DNA of 42,851 nt from Lachnospiraceae bacterium (GCA_024690605.1 JAILOV010000055.1:1-42851); one strand, 5' to 3'; numbered from the stretch's first letter, positions 24,727 to 34,390 are shown. Program-made: numbers and translations. The notes: generated by a model from the sequence alone, not told the origin.

Positions 24727-26139
24727 CTAAGTGTTCGGGTTATGTCTGATCACTTCAAACCGCTCGTAGCGGATCCCTTTTTCGCCCTCGCGGATGCCGC
24801 CCTTTTCTCTGGCGATCCGCACCTGCTCCTCGATCGTGTCCACGCCGTCCAGGTTGGGGAGAAGCAGGCCCCTTCGTGAACCGCAGCTCACGATCACACC
24901 GTAGCGCTTCACATCGAGTTCATCAACGGAATCGATCGGTTCCGTTTCCCCCAGCACATCGACGCTGACCTCCAGATCGGCCAGCTCCGGCATCTGCACG
25001 GGGAAGAACCGCGGATCCCGCACGGCCGCACTCACTGCGTTCTGCACGATCTCATCGGCGACCGAATCCGTCGTGGGCCCGATGGTGCCGATGCATCCCC
25101 GCAGCTGCCCGTTCCGGTGCAGGGATACAAAAGCCCCCGCCCGTCTGTCCGTCAGCTCCGCCGGCAGATCCGCGGGATACTCCCCGCGGGTGAGCTCCCG
25201 TCCGGTCTTGATATAGGTTTCCAGAGAAAGCCTCGCCAGCCGCACCCACGCGTCCTCGGCCTCTCTTCTCTTCTCCATGCGCAGCGCCTTCTCTTTTTTG
25301 TGCGCTTCGAGGAATCTGCGATCCTCATCCGTGCCCGTCACCCGGTAGGTGCAGACACCATAGCCGACGCCGAAGGTGTCCTCGTGAGAGAGTCTCCGGC
25401 AGTCCAGCGCCCTGCCATCCAGCGCGCCCGCCATGATCACAAAGGAGCGGTGGCCGCACTCCGCCGCCTTGTCGAGAAAATGCTCGTCAAAATCAAAGAG
25501 CCTTCCGAAATCCGCCCGCCCCATCACTTCCATGATGCGGCGATCATAGTCCGGTCCCTCGGGAGCAAAGCCGTAGGGGCCCTCCGCACGGCATTTATGC
25601 GACAGATCGCCGCTCCCCACAAAGACCGCACGGCGATCCAGCGCCTCCACAGCTTTTGCGATACACTGTCCGAACCGATAGTGATCGACCAGCGGCAGTC
25701 CGGAGAGGGAGATCCTGACGATCGGCACGCCTGCGAGCGCGCTTTCCCGTTCCAGAAAATAGAGCGGGATCATGGTTCCGTGATCAAGGGCAGGTTCCCG
25801 CTCGCCGAGCGTTCCCGCGGGAACGTCGGCCGTCTCCGCCTCCGCCTCGATCTTCTTCACCAGTTCCTCATCGTAGCGGACGGAAAACCGCACCTGATCC
25901 GCCCGGAACTGACGCATCGTACCGGTCGTGCCTGTGCCCGGGGAGATATGAAAATAGTCACCGTAGAGAATGCTGTGCGGCGAAGCGATGAGGAGCACCT
26001 CCGGCTTCAGCGCCGCCATTTCCGCGGCCGCCTGCCGGTATGCATCGATGGTCGCCTGTATCTTTTTCTCTTCGCCCCGTCCGACCTCCGGCAGGATGAT
26101 CGGCGGATGCGGCACCATGATTGCTCCGATGATCGGCAT
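24727..26139 (-). CDS. Memo/LigB-like domain fused to AMMECR1 domain (AmmeMemoRadiSam proteins B and A in one chain)
   Basis: The product has 470 aa. I chose the ATG at 26139, which has AGGAGATATT directly before it and gives MPIIGAIMVPHPPIILPEVG, the normal start of this family. Residues 1 to about 270 resemble the Memo/extradiol dioxygenase (LigB) fold, with the conserved histidines in VPHPP, PALDHGTMIPL and GSGDLSHK. Residues about 300-470 form an AMMECR1 domain, with the signature LRGCIGTIGPT and a strand-rich end (YGVIVSCGSRRGLLLPNLDG). These two domains plus a radical SAM enzyme make up the AmmeMemoRadiSam set, whose biochemical role is unresolved. No radical SAM gene is in the window. 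It is co-transcribed with hisS downstream and with a small 81-aa gene upstream. Confidence 0.88.
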   Translation of the reverse strand: MPIIGAIMVPHPPIILPEVGRGEEKKIQATIDAYRQAAAEMAALKPEVLLIASPHSILYGDYFHISPGTGTTGTMRQFRADQVRFSVRYDEELVKKIEAEAETADVPAGTLGEREPALDHGTMIPLYFLERESALAGVPIVRISLSGLPLVDHYRFGQCIAKAVEALDRRAVFVGSGDLSHKCRAEGPYGFAPEGPDYDRRIMEVMGRADFGRLFDFDEHFLDKAAECGHRSFVIMAGALDGRALDCRRLSHEDTFGVGYGVCTYRVTGTDEDRRFLEAHKKEKALRMEKRREAEDAWVRLARLSLETYIKTGRELTRGEYPADLPAELTDRRAGAFVSLHRNGQLRGCIGTIGPTTDSVADEIVQNAVSAAVRDPRFFPVQMPELADLEVSVDVLGETEPIDSVDELDVKRYGVIVSCGSRRGLLLPNLDGVDTIEEQVRIAREKGGIREGEKGIRYERFEVIRHNPNT

Positions 26140-26152
26140 AATATCTCCTGTT

Positions 26153-26398
26153 TCAGGACATCCAGCGCATCGGGTTGCTGATCTCTCTGGCCCGTGCGAG
26201 GATGTCGTTTTCGTTGGCAACCAGATATTCGGACAGCTGCTTTGTCTCTTCGGCGGAAAAGCCGTCATTCTTATCGATCACTCCGCCGGGCACGACGCCC
26301 TCCGCCCGGTCCGTCCGTCCCTTCGCCCCTGCGCGCTCAAAGGAAACGCGGACAATGCGTTTGCCCGTTTTGTCATGCACAAAGGAACTGAAGGTCAT
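26153..26398 (-). CDS. small hypothetical protein, 81 aa
   Basis: This small protein starts MTFSSFVHDKTGKRIVRVSF, ends NPMRWMS and lies between the GH31 gene (18 bases upstream) and the Memo-AMMECR1 gene (13 bases downstream). It reads as one beta-hairpin-like N-terminal half and a helical C-terminal half (FSAEETKQLSEYLVANEND). There is no signal peptide or membrane segment. The ribosome site is weak (GAAGAA), so translation may be coupled to the preceding gene. I do not recognise a family. Its tight placement inside an operon and its balanced, protein-like composition support it as a real gene. Confidence 0.65.
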   Translation of the reverse strand: MTFSSFVHDKTGKRIVRVSFERAGAKGRTDRAEGVVPGGVIDKNDGFSAEETKQLSEYLVANENDILARAREISNPMRWMS

Positions 26399-26415
26399 TT
26401 TGCATTCTTCACTGT

Positions 26416-28455
26416 TCAACGCGTCCTCCGATAGACCGGAATGATGTCCAACGGCGCCTTCGCCGTGATCGTCCGGACGCCGTCGATCTGCTCTCCGGTG
26501 TGCAGATCCTCCCACTTCCCTGCGGGAAGATAGACCTCCCGTTCCGTGACACCCGGTGCCATGACCGGTGCAACGAGAACATCGCTGCCGAGCAGGAACT
26601 GGTCCGCGATCTCCCATGCCTTCTTATCCTCCGGGAACTCATAGAACAGCGCACGCAGGATCGGTGATCCGTTCTCATGCGCCTCGGCGAAGACCCGTTC
26701 CAGATAGTCCTTCATGGAAAGCCGCAGATCAAGATACTTCTTCATGATGCGGAAGTTTTCCTCGCCGTAGCTCCACAGCTCATTGGGCTGGCCCGTGTGC
26801 AGATAGCCGCCGCCCCAGTCGCGGTCATCGAGCGCGGGGATGTTATAGGGACCGCGGTCGCCGTGCATGCGCAGGAAGGCCGTAAAGGCCGCGAACTCAT
26901 ACCAGCGGATCAGCAGCTCACGGAAATCGGGATCTTCGACATCGTCCGTCATGAACCCGCCGATATCGGTCGTCCACCACGGGATGCCCGCGAGACCCAT
27001 GTTGATGCCGCCTGCCAGCTGATCCCTGAGGGCCTCCCAGGTGCTCGGCACATCGCCGGACCAGACCACATTGGCGTATTTCTGGCTGCCCGCCCAGCAG
27101 GACCGCAGCAGATTCACCGGATGCTCGTTGCCCTCCGCGATCTCGTTGTCATAGAAGATCCTGCTGTAGAACTGCGGGTAGATGTTGGAACAGGACAGCG
27201 CCGGTCCCAGATAATAGCGGTAATTGTCGAAGTCATAGGCCACATAGTCCGGTTCGGAATTGTCGAGCCAGAACACATCGACACCGAGATCATAGTAATT
27301 CTTCTTGCAGACCTCCCAGACGAACCTGCGGGTCTCCGGATTGGTCGGATCGATCTCCACGCAGTCGCCCTGATAGTCATAGGTCTGATCGCTGCCGCGC
27401 TCCGTCCGGATAAGAAGTCCGCGCTCCGCCATCGTGTAGAAATTTTCACTCTTCTTGTCCACGGACGGCCAGATGGACACCACGACCTTGATCCCCATCT
27501 CATGCAGTTCATCGATCATGGCTTTGGGATCCGGCCAGTACCTGGTGTCGAACTTCCAGTCGCCCTGCAGCGTCCAGTGGAAGAAATCGATCACGATGAC
27601 ATCGAGCGGAATGCCCTTGTCCCGATAGGCGTGTGCCACCTGCAGCACCTCTTCCTGCGTGCGGTAGCGGAGCTTGCTCTGCCACAGCCCGAGATAACCA
27701 TCCGGCACCATCGGCGCGTGGCCGGTCACCTCGGTATAGTTTTTCAGGATCTCTCTGGGGCCTTCATCGGCCGTGATCCAGTAATCGATCTCTTTGGAAG
27801 CGCCGGCGACCCATTCGGTGCGGTTTTTGCCGAAGGTCACTTTGCCGACCGCCGGATTGTTCCAGAGGAAACCATAGCCCAGACTGGATACCGCAAAGGG
27901 CACGCTGATCTGGGAATTGCGCTGCTCGAGATCCAGCGTGCAGCCCTTCAGATCCGCATAGGGCTGCTGGTACTGTCCCATGCCGAAGATCTTTTCTCCG
28001 TCGTTGGGCTCAAAGCGCTGCGTGATCCGATAGTCACCGCCGACATGTGCCTTATACTCGCGGGCAATGAGCTTGAGACACCTGCTCTCTTTGGAGACCG
28101 TACCGTCATAGAACCGGTAATGCTCCTGCAGGATCTTCACGTCATCACGGTAAAAGGTGAGGATGCCGACGCGATTGATCGTGCACGAAAGGCGTCCGTT
28201 GGTGATCGTTGCCTCCGTCTGGCCGATCCCGCCGCAGTCCCTGCCTGTTCCCGTACCGTTTTCCTGCACGGCCTTGCTGTAGGTGATCACGCTCTCCTTT
28301 TCCGACACGGGCTCCGTCAGCGCCCAGTCCTGTCCGGAAAACGCCGGATAGCGTGTCGTGCGCACGCGCAGGGCATTGTGTCCCCAGGGCTCGATCAGGA
28401 TCGTCTCGCCCCCTCTGGTCGCTTTGATGGCACCGTTCTGTTTCGTAAAGATCAT
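26416..28455 (-). CDS. glycoside hydrolase family 31 (alpha-glucosidase/alpha-xylosidase-like)
   Basis: This 679-aa enzyme likely removes terminal alpha-linked glucose or xylose. An N-terminal beta domain (residues 1-200) is followed by a TIM barrel with GH31 signatures: VIDFFHWTLQGDWKFD, then VDVFWLDNSEPD (nucleophile Asp region) and WSGDVPSTWEALRDQL (acid/base Asp region), then GIPWWTTDIGGF and FLRMHGDRGPYN. A C-terminal beta domain ends with VYLPAGKWEDLHTGEQ. There is no signal peptide, so it acts in the cytosol on imported oligosaccharides. The alpha-xylosidase versus alpha-glucosidase choice cannot be settled from sequence alone. GGGGG lies seven bases before the ATG. It is the first gene of an operon with the 81-aa protein, Memo-AMMECR1 and hisS. 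Confidence 0.93.
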   Translation of the reverse strand: MIFTKQNGAIKATRGGETILIEPWGHNALRVRTTRYPAFSGQDWALTEPVSEKESVITYSKAVQENGTGTGRDCGGIGQTEATITNGRLSCTINRVGILTFYRDDVKILQEHYRFYDGTVSKESRCLKLIAREYKAHVGGDYRITQRFEPNDGEKIFGMGQYQQPYADLKGCTLDLEQRNSQISVPFAVSSLGYGFLWNNPAVGKVTFGKNRTEWVAGASKEIDYWITADEGPREILKNYTEVTGHAPMVPDGYLGLWQSKLRYRTQEEVLQVAHAYRDKGIPLDVIVIDFFHWTLQGDWKFDTRYWPDPKAMIDELHEMGIKVVVSIWPSVDKKSENFYTMAERGLLIRTERGSDQTYDYQGDCVEIDPTNPETRRFVWEVCKKNYYDLGVDVFWLDNSEPDYVAYDFDNYRYYLGPALSCSNIYPQFYSRIFYDNEIAEGNEHPVNLLRSCWAGSQKYANVVWSGDVPSTWEALRDQLAGGINMGLAGIPWWTTDIGGFMTDDVEDPDFRELLIRWYEFAAFTAFLRMHGDRGPYNIPALDDRDWGGGYLHTGQPNELWSYGEENFRIMKKYLDLRLSMKDYLERVFAEAHENGSPILRALFYEFPEDKKAWEIADQFLLGSDVLVAPVMAPGVTEREVYLPAGKWEDLHTGEQIDGVRTITAKAPLDIIPVYRRTR

Positions 28456-28564
28456 CTCGTTTCCCCCTGTGTATGGACGTAACCGTCTTCCCTCATTCTT
28501 CCTGATCTCACGGCCTCCGTTGACATTCTCCGGCCCGCGGGATCACCGAACAGACTCTTTGTAT

Positions 28565-28593
28565 ATCCTATCACACTCTTCACACGTTTCCAA
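28565..28593 (-). promoter_or_regulatory. sigma-A-type promoter of the GH31 operon
   Basis: On the minus strand TTGGAA (28593-28588), a 17-base spacer and TAGGAT (28570-28565) lie about 110 bases before the GH31 start. Confidence 0.55.
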
Positions 28594-28627
28594 CGGATTT
28601 TTCGCGACACGTCCGGTCATAAATCAC

Positions 28628-28655
28628 TTGCAATTCTTCCTCTTTTGGTTATAAT
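28628..28655 (+). promoter_or_regulatory. sigma-A promoter of comM-dprA
   Basis: TTGCAA (28628-28633), a 16-base spacer and a perfect TATAAT (28650-28655) predict a start near 28662 and a leader of about 120 bases before the comM ATG. Confidence 0.75.
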
Positions 28656-28781
28656 TGTCTTATTCACGCGGGGGATCCCCGCAGTTTTCACGGATCGTTT
28701 CTACTATGGGGTACAGAGGGACAGTTTCTGTTCTTTTGTGTCATTTTGTCTGTACAGATTCATATCGGAAAGGAAATCGCT

Positions 28782-30356
28782 ATGTACGCTGCAGTATTAT
28801 CCGGCGGCGTCCGCGGTGTCACCAGTTACCTGATGAAGGTCGAGGTCGACGTCTCGGATGGTCTGCCGTCGTTTGTCATGGTTGGCTATGTTTCCGGCGA
28901 CACCAAAGAGGCCGGTGAGCGTGTCCGGGTGGCGCTCAAAAACGCGGGTTACCGGATGCCACCGGCAAGGATCACGGTCAATCTCTCACCGGCCGCGATC
29001 CGTAAGGAGGGTGTCTCCGTCGATCTGCCCATTGCGGTCGGGCTCCTGTGTGCCATGGGAGAGATCTCCGAGGCATCGATCCGGGATGTGCTGATCCTCG
29101 GTGAACTCGGCCTGGACGGCGAGATCAACCGCATCCGCGGGACGCTGCCCATTGTCACAAAAGCGCTGGAATCGGGGATCAGAACCTGCATCCTGCCGGC
29201 GGATAACGCCGATGAAGGTGCCGTTGTCCGGGGCATGCGCGTGATCGGTGTGCACTCCGTGCAGGAAGCGATCGCGTATCTCTCAACGCCCGCATCCGAC
29301 AGAGATGCCGTCATCCCGCCGGCAGTGATCGATCTGGATGCGCTGTTTCGGACCGGAGGTGAGATGACCGGTGATGATTTCGCCGATATCAACGGGCAGA
29401 TCGCCGTCAAACGGGCGGCAGAGGTTGCCGCGGCGGGTTTCCATCACCTGCTCCTGATCGGACCGCCGGGCGCCGGAAAGAGCATGATCGCCAAACGCAT
29501 GCCGGGGATCCTCCCGCCGCTGTCCGAGGAGGAAAGCCTCGAGGTATCCGCCGTCTACAGCGTCTCCGGGCTGCTGAACGCCAGAGAAGCCCTGATCACC
29601 AGGAGACCGTTCCTGAGCCCCCATCACACGATCACGGAGGCAGCACTCTGCGGAGGGGGCGCTTCCCCGCGGCCCGGTCTGATCTCCCTGGCGCACCGCG
29701 GGGTGCTGTTTCTCGACGAACTGCCTGAATTCTCGCGTGCCACACTCGACCTGCTCCGTCAGCCGCTGGAGGATAAGCGCGTGCAGCTCGCGAGAACGAC
29801 CGGCAGCTGCACCTATCCGGCGGACTTCCAGCTTCTGGCCGCCATGAACCCCTGTCCGTGCGGCTATTATCCCGATCGGAACCGCTGTCGCTGCTCGGAT
29901 CACGAGATCCGGAAATACCTCGGCCGCGTATCCGGACCGATCATCGATCGGATCGATATCTGCGTCGAGGCGCCGCGGCTCTCGATCGGTGATCTCGCAC
30001 AGGAAAAAGCAGGCGATAACGAAAGCAGCGCTTCGATACGGGCGCGGGTGCTGGCCGCCAGAGACCGTCAGAAAAAGCGCTTTGCCGGCACAAAGCTCCG
30101 CTTCAACGCGGATATGGGACCGGCGGACATCCGACGGTTCTGTCCGCTGGGGGAGGCGGAGGAACAGATGCTGGCCGGCCTGTTCCGCTCCATGGATCTG
30201 AGTGCACGCGCTTATCACCGGATCATCAAAGTAGCAAGAACCATCGCTGATCTGGACGGGTCGGACCGGATCGAAAAACGGCATCTCACGGAGGCCGCCT
30301 GCTATCGCATGACGGATTCCCGCTACTGGACCGGACAGGGTGGCGCCTATGAATAA
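28782..30356 (+). CDS. comM: YifB/ComM-family Mg-chelatase-like AAA+ ATPase
   Basis: The product has 524 aa. I chose the ATG at 28782 (MYAAVLSGGVRGV) because AAAGGA lies eight bases upstream and the protein then starts as the family does. An N-terminal ChlI-like/Lon-S16-related domain (residues 1-170) precedes the AAA+ core, with Walker A GPPGAGKSMIAKR and Walker B HRGVLFLDELPEF. A cysteine-rich finger follows (NPCPCGYYPDRNRCRC), and then GPIIDRIDI, the sensor region. A C-terminal Mg-chelatase domain ends the protein. In competent bacteria ComM is a helicase that extends branch migration during integration of transforming DNA. Overlap with dprA by eight bases supports a DNA-uptake role. Confidence 0.93.
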   Translation: MYAAVLSGGVRGVTSYLMKVEVDVSDGLPSFVMVGYVSGDTKEAGERVRVALKNAGYRMPPARITVNLSPAAIRKEGVSVDLPIAVGLLCAMGEISEASIRDVLILGELGLDGEINRIRGTLPIVTKALESGIRTCILPADNADEGAVVRGMRVIGVHSVQEAIAYLSTPASDRDAVIPPAVIDLDALFRTGGEMTGDDFADINGQIAVKRAAEVAAAGFHHLLLIGPPGAGKSMIAKRMPGILPPLSEEESLEVSAVYSVSGLLNAREALITRRPFLSPHHTITEAALCGGGASPRPGLISLAHRGVLFLDELPEFSRATLDLLRQPLEDKRVQLARTTGSCTYPADFQLLAAMNPCPCGYYPDRNRCRCSDHEIRKYLGRVSGPIIDRIDICVEAPRLSIGDLAQEKAGDNESSASIRARVLAARDRQKKRFAGTKLRFNADMGPADIRRFCPLGEAEEQMLAGLFRSMDLSARAYHRIIKVARTIADLDGSDRIEKRHLTEAACYRMTDSRYWTGQGGAYE

Positions 30357-31497
30357 GGATGACCGGGCGGATCTGTACTGGCTCTACGCAATCCCGGGGA
30401 TGGGCCTCAAAACGGCCGAAAGGCTGCTGGACACCTTTGGCAGTGCGGCACAGATCCGCAAAAATGCGAAAAGAGCAGCTGCTCTCGTCGGCGGGGAAGC
30501 CGGCAGGCAGGCACTTCTCGCCTGTGCGAAAAGCGATCACGCGGAGCGCACCTATGAGAAGATCCTCGCGCGCGGGATCCGGTTTACGGCATTTCCCCTT
30601 CCCGATTACCCGGAAAAACTGCGCCGGATCCCGGATCCGCCCTTCGGGATCACCTGGATGGGAAGCCTCCCGGATGAGCATCTCCCTGCCGTCGCCGTCG
30701 TCGGTGCCAGACAGTGCTCGGAATACGGCAGATGTCTCGCAGCACACTTCGGCGCGGATCTCGGTGCCGCCGGGGTCCAGGTCATCAGCGGTATGGCGGT
30801 GGGCATTGACGGGATCGCACAGCGGAATGCTCTGCAGGCCGGCGGCAAAAGCTTTGCCCTGCTGGGCGGCGGCGTGGATATCTGCTATCCGCAGGGGAAC
30901 CGCGATCTCTATGACAGCCTCCGGGAGAACGGCGGTGTGATCGCCGAACGGCCGCCCGGAACGGAACCGCTAAGGCAGTATTTCCCCGCCCGCAACCGCC
31001 TGATCAGCGCTTTCTGCGATATCCTGCTCGTGATCGAAGCGAGGCAGCGCTCCGGGACCCTGATCACCGTGGATATGGCGCTGGAACAGGGTCGTGATGT
31101 CTTTGCCGTCCCCGGCAGAGTGACCGATGCGCTGAGCGTGGGCTGCAACAATCTCATCCGGCAGGGCGCGGGGATCGCTTCTTCGGCGGAGGATCTGCTG
31201 TATGCGCTCGGCATGAAGAACAGCGCAAACCATGTAGAAAAGGACAGAAAAACGCGGAGCAAAAAGACTGATCAGAGACGTCCGGGTGCGTTTTCCCCGG
31301 GTGCTGTTCTGACCGATGAAGAAGCCGCCGTTTTTTCCGCTCTCGACCTGCAGCCCCGCTCGCTGGACGAGATCGCCGGGATCATCGCCGCACAGGGCCG
31401 GCACATTCCCCTGCCCCTTCTCATGGAACATCTGGTCGATCTGTGCGTCAAACGCGTTGTCAGAGAGGAAGCGGGGCGATTTCTGCTGCGGAATTAA
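30349..31497 (+). CDS. dprA: DNA-processing protein DprA
   Basis: This 382-aa protein binds incoming single-stranded DNA and loads RecA. The ATG at 30349 overlaps the end of comM (ATGAATAA); a GTG nine bases earlier is an alternative. An N-terminal SAM/HhH-like part (IPGMGLKTAERLL) is followed by the Rossmann domain: VAVVGARQCSEYG, VISGMAVGIDGIAQRNAL, LLGGGVDICYPQGNRDLY and FPARNRLISAFCDILLVIEA. A C-terminal winged-helix domain (about 310-382) starts after a Lys/Arg linker. The length is normal. The last bases overlap the open frame of the HicA-like gene that follows. Confidence 0.95.
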   Translation: MNKDDRADLYWLYAIPGMGLKTAERLLDTFGSAAQIRKNAKRAAALVGGEAGRQALLACAKSDHAERTYEKILARGIRFTAFPLPDYPEKLRRIPDPPFGITWMGSLPDEHLPAVAVVGARQCSEYGRCLAAHFGADLGAAGVQVISGMAVGIDGIAQRNALQAGGKSFALLGGGVDICYPQGNRDLYDSLRENGGVIAERPPGTEPLRQYFPARNRLISAFCDILLVIEARQRSGTLITVDMALEQGRDVFAVPGRVTDALSVGCNNLIRQGAGIASSAEDLLYALGMKNSANHVEKDRKTRSKKTDQRRPGAFSPGAVLTDEEAAVFSALDLQPRSLDEIAGIIAAQGRHIPLPLLMEHLVDLCVKRVVREEAGRFLLRN

Positions 31498-31640
31498 AAA
31501 GCATCCTTGAAAGATTTGGATTTACAGGAACCGAAATCGGAAGCAGTCATATTACATATCGCAGAGATGGTTATCCCAATGTGACCATCCCCAGACATGG
31601 CGATATCAAAAGAACATATATAAAAATGGTCGAGATGTAA
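31443..31640 (+). CDS. HicA-like mRNA interferase toxin, start uncertain, possibly damaged
   Basis: The frame encodes ELKSILERFGFTGTEIGSSH and then TYRRDGYPNVTIPRHG. This matches the HicA double-stranded-RNA-binding fold with its catalytic His (GSSH...Y) and TIPRHG strand. HicA cleaves mRNA. The frame overlaps the last 55 bases of dprA, and no normal ATG precedes the HicA core. The only usual start is a GTG at 31443, which adds a stretch (MRQTRCQRGSG) read from dprA sequence. The C-terminus (DIKRTYIKMVEM) is shorter than the usual GTLRSILKQAG-type end. Both ends are therefore unusual, and the toxin may be inactive or may use a non-standard start. Codon and base use is more AT-rich than in dprA. 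HicB follows 18 bases downstream. Confidence 0.6.
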   Translation: MRQTRCQRGSGAISAAELKSILERFGFTGTEIGSSHITYRRDGYPNVTIPRHGDIKRTYIKMVEM

Positions 31641-31658
31641 TAACGGAGGCGATGAAAG

Positions 31659-32009
31659 ATGAAAAATGATTTAGACTACTACTTAAATCTTCCGTATAAG
31701 CTGAGTATCACTCCTGATCTTGAAGAAGGCGGATACGTCGCAGAATATCCCGAACTGCCGGGATGTATTACCTGTGGGGAATCCATCAGCGAAGTAATAT
31801 CGCTTGCAGAAGATGCAAAAAAATGTTGGCTTACGGTTTCGTATGAGAATCATGATGATATACCGATCCCGGATAGTTTGAATAAGTACTCCGGACAATT
31901 CAAGCTGAGAGTCCCGAAATTCCTCCATAGGATTTTGGCATTACGGGCTAAAGAAGAAGGCATCAGTATGAATCAGTATTGCGTTGCTGTTTTAGCCAGA
32001 CACGCGTAG
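31659..32009 (+). CDS. hicB: HicB-family antitoxin
   Basis: The product has 116 aa, and GGAGG lies nine bases before the ATG. The N-terminal partial RNase H-like fold is typical of HicB (LSITPDLEEGGYVAEYPELPG followed by CITCGESISEVISLAEDAKK). The C-terminal 35 residues form a ribbon-helix-helix DNA-binding element (FKLRVPKFLHRILALRAKEEG...MNQYCVAVLA). HicB binds and silences HicA and represses the operon. The gene is intact, unlike its partner, and AT-richer than the flanking genes. It is followed by a strong terminator at 32080. Confidence 0.88.
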   Translation: MKNDLDYYLNLPYKLSITPDLEEGGYVAEYPELPGCITCGESISEVISLAEDAKKCWLTVSYENHDDIPIPDSLNKYSGQFKLRVPKFLHRILALRAKEEGISMNQYCVAVLARHA

Positions 32010-32030
32010 GCCATGCAGCCCACCTCGATT

Positions 32031-32078
32031 CCGCGCTTCGCTTCACCCGGAAAACCGGGTAAAGCCTTCGCTTCACCT
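32031..32078 (+). repeat. short direct repeats and hairpin after hicB
   Basis: CTTCGCTTCACC occurs twice (near 32036 and 32067), flanking a small hairpin, ACCCGG-AAAA-CCGGGT, at 32045-32060. The purpose is unknown; it may be the remains of the insertion that brought hicAB. Confidence 0.5.
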
Positions 32079-32079
32079 C

Positions 32080-32104
32080 AAAACCCGAGCTTCGCTCGGG
32101 TTTT
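32080..32104 (+). terminator. Rho-independent terminator of comM-dprA-hicAB
   Basis: A perfect 10-base stem (AAAACCCGAG/CTCGGGTTTT) with a 5-base CTTCG loop ends in TTTT, 70 bases after the hicB stop. Confidence 0.75.
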
Positions 32105-32137
32105 GCGTTACCGTTGTCGTCAGATAATTCTCCTTAA

Positions 32138-32271
32138 AGAAACATGACATCCAGATGTCCTCCGGCCACCTGGATGGGCAGTCAAAAAAGGCGATCCCTG
32201 CGAGCAAGCTCGCGGAGATCGCCTTTTTGCTGCCCACCCTGCGTGCCTTGCACGCAGGGCGTCATGTTTCT
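32138..32271. repeat. four-way-junction inverted-repeat element
   Basis: An 11-base outer stem (AGAAACATGAC at 32138-32148 with GTCATGTTTCT at 32261-32271) encloses three hairpins placed almost end to end. The first is ATCCAG/CTGGAT (32149-32175). The second is a long hairpin, GGGCAG...CTGCCC (32176-32235), with a GGCGATC/GATCGCC core and a GCGAG/CTCGC tip. The third is a perfect 10-base hairpin, CCCTGCGTGC/GCACGCAGGG (32237-32259). Only 32236 and 32260 are left unpaired at the junction. It lies between hicB and groEL, 26 bases past the groEL stop. Confidence 0.75.
32176..32235. terminator. bidirectional terminator hairpin (groEL side and hicAB side)
   Basis: The long central hairpin of the junction element has A/T runs on both sides (AAAAAGGCGATC...GATCGCCTTTTT). 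It can therefore act as a Rho-independent terminator in both directions. Reading from groEL, it is followed by six T residues. Confidence 0.7.
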
Positions 32272-32297
32272 GGGAGATGTGCCTGACTCGTTATCGC

Positions 32298-33947
<1,650 letters not shown>

Positions 33948-33958
33948 TTATCTGATGA

Positions 33959-34243
33959 TTACTTCACGACCGCGAGAATGTCGCTCTGTCTGACAATGAT
34001 ATAGGTCTCCTCGTCAAGCTTAACCTCGGTTCCCGCATACTTGGAGTAGATCACGGTCTCGCCCTTCTTGACCTCCATCTTTATCTCCTTGCCGTCGACC
34101 ACACCACCGGGGCCCACTGCGATCACCTCTGCCTGCTGCGGCTTTTCCTTCTCCTTACCGGGAAGAACAATGCCCGACTTCGTGGTGTCCTCTGCCTCCA
34201 GCTGCTTCAGGACAACTCTGTCTGCCAACGGTACCAGTTTCAT
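33959..34243 (-). CDS. groES: co-chaperonin GroES
   Basis: This 94-aa protein caps the GroEL chamber. I chose the ATG at 34243 (MKLVPLADRVVLKQLE), eight bases after AAGGAGG; an upstream in-frame start would lie in the leader. The mobile-loop region (TTKSGIVLPGKEKEKPQQ) and the AVGPG...YSKYAGTEVK core are standard. It heads the groESL operon. Confidence 0.97.
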   Translation of the reverse strand: MKLVPLADRVVLKQLEAEDTTKSGIVLPGKEKEKPQQAEVIAVGPGGVVDGKEIKMEVKKGETVIYSKYAGTEVKLDEETYIIVRQSDILAVVK

Positions 34244-34325
34244 GATGAATGCCTCCTTTCGCATCATACATCCCAAAGCGAAAACGGCCTTCTTTCCGCC
34301 GCACGCCTTGTATTTCTTTCTTTAC

Positions 34326-34350
34326 TAGCACTCCTTAATGACGAGTGCTA
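34326..34350 (-). promoter_or_regulatory. CIRCE operator (HrcA binding site)
   Basis: On the minus strand the site reads TTAGCACTC, nine bases, GAGTGCTA, the CIRCE consensus. It lies between the groES promoter and the start, where HrcA represses transcription at normal temperature. Confidence 0.95.
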
Positions 34351-34362
34351 ACAACAGAACCT

Positions 34363-34390
34363 ATCATAGCACACGCCAAACGGATTGCAA
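34363..34390 (-). promoter_or_regulatory. sigma-A promoter of groESL
   Basis: On the minus strand TTGCAA (34390-34385), a 16-base spacer and TATGAT (34368-34363) lie just before the CIRCE site. The promoter starts 28 bases after the stop of the metallophosphoesterase gene. Confidence 0.8.

Larger units (their letters stand above)
28456..28781. other. intergenic region with divergent promoters
   Basis: This 326-base stretch between GH31 and comM has no convincing gene. It holds a minus-strand promoter for GH31, a plus-strand promoter for comM and then a comM leader of about 120 bases. The leader has a small hairpin at 28668-28682 (GCGGGG-GAT-CCCCGC) followed by a short T run. It also has a 7-base inverted pair, GTACAGA/TCTGTAC (28711-28717 and 28749-28755). 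Neither matches a riboswitch I know. Confidence 0.5.

Noticed and set aside
26677..28482. Plus-strand open frame of about 600 codons opposite GH31
   Set aside because: The minus strand carries all GH31 catalytic motifs; this is a shadow.
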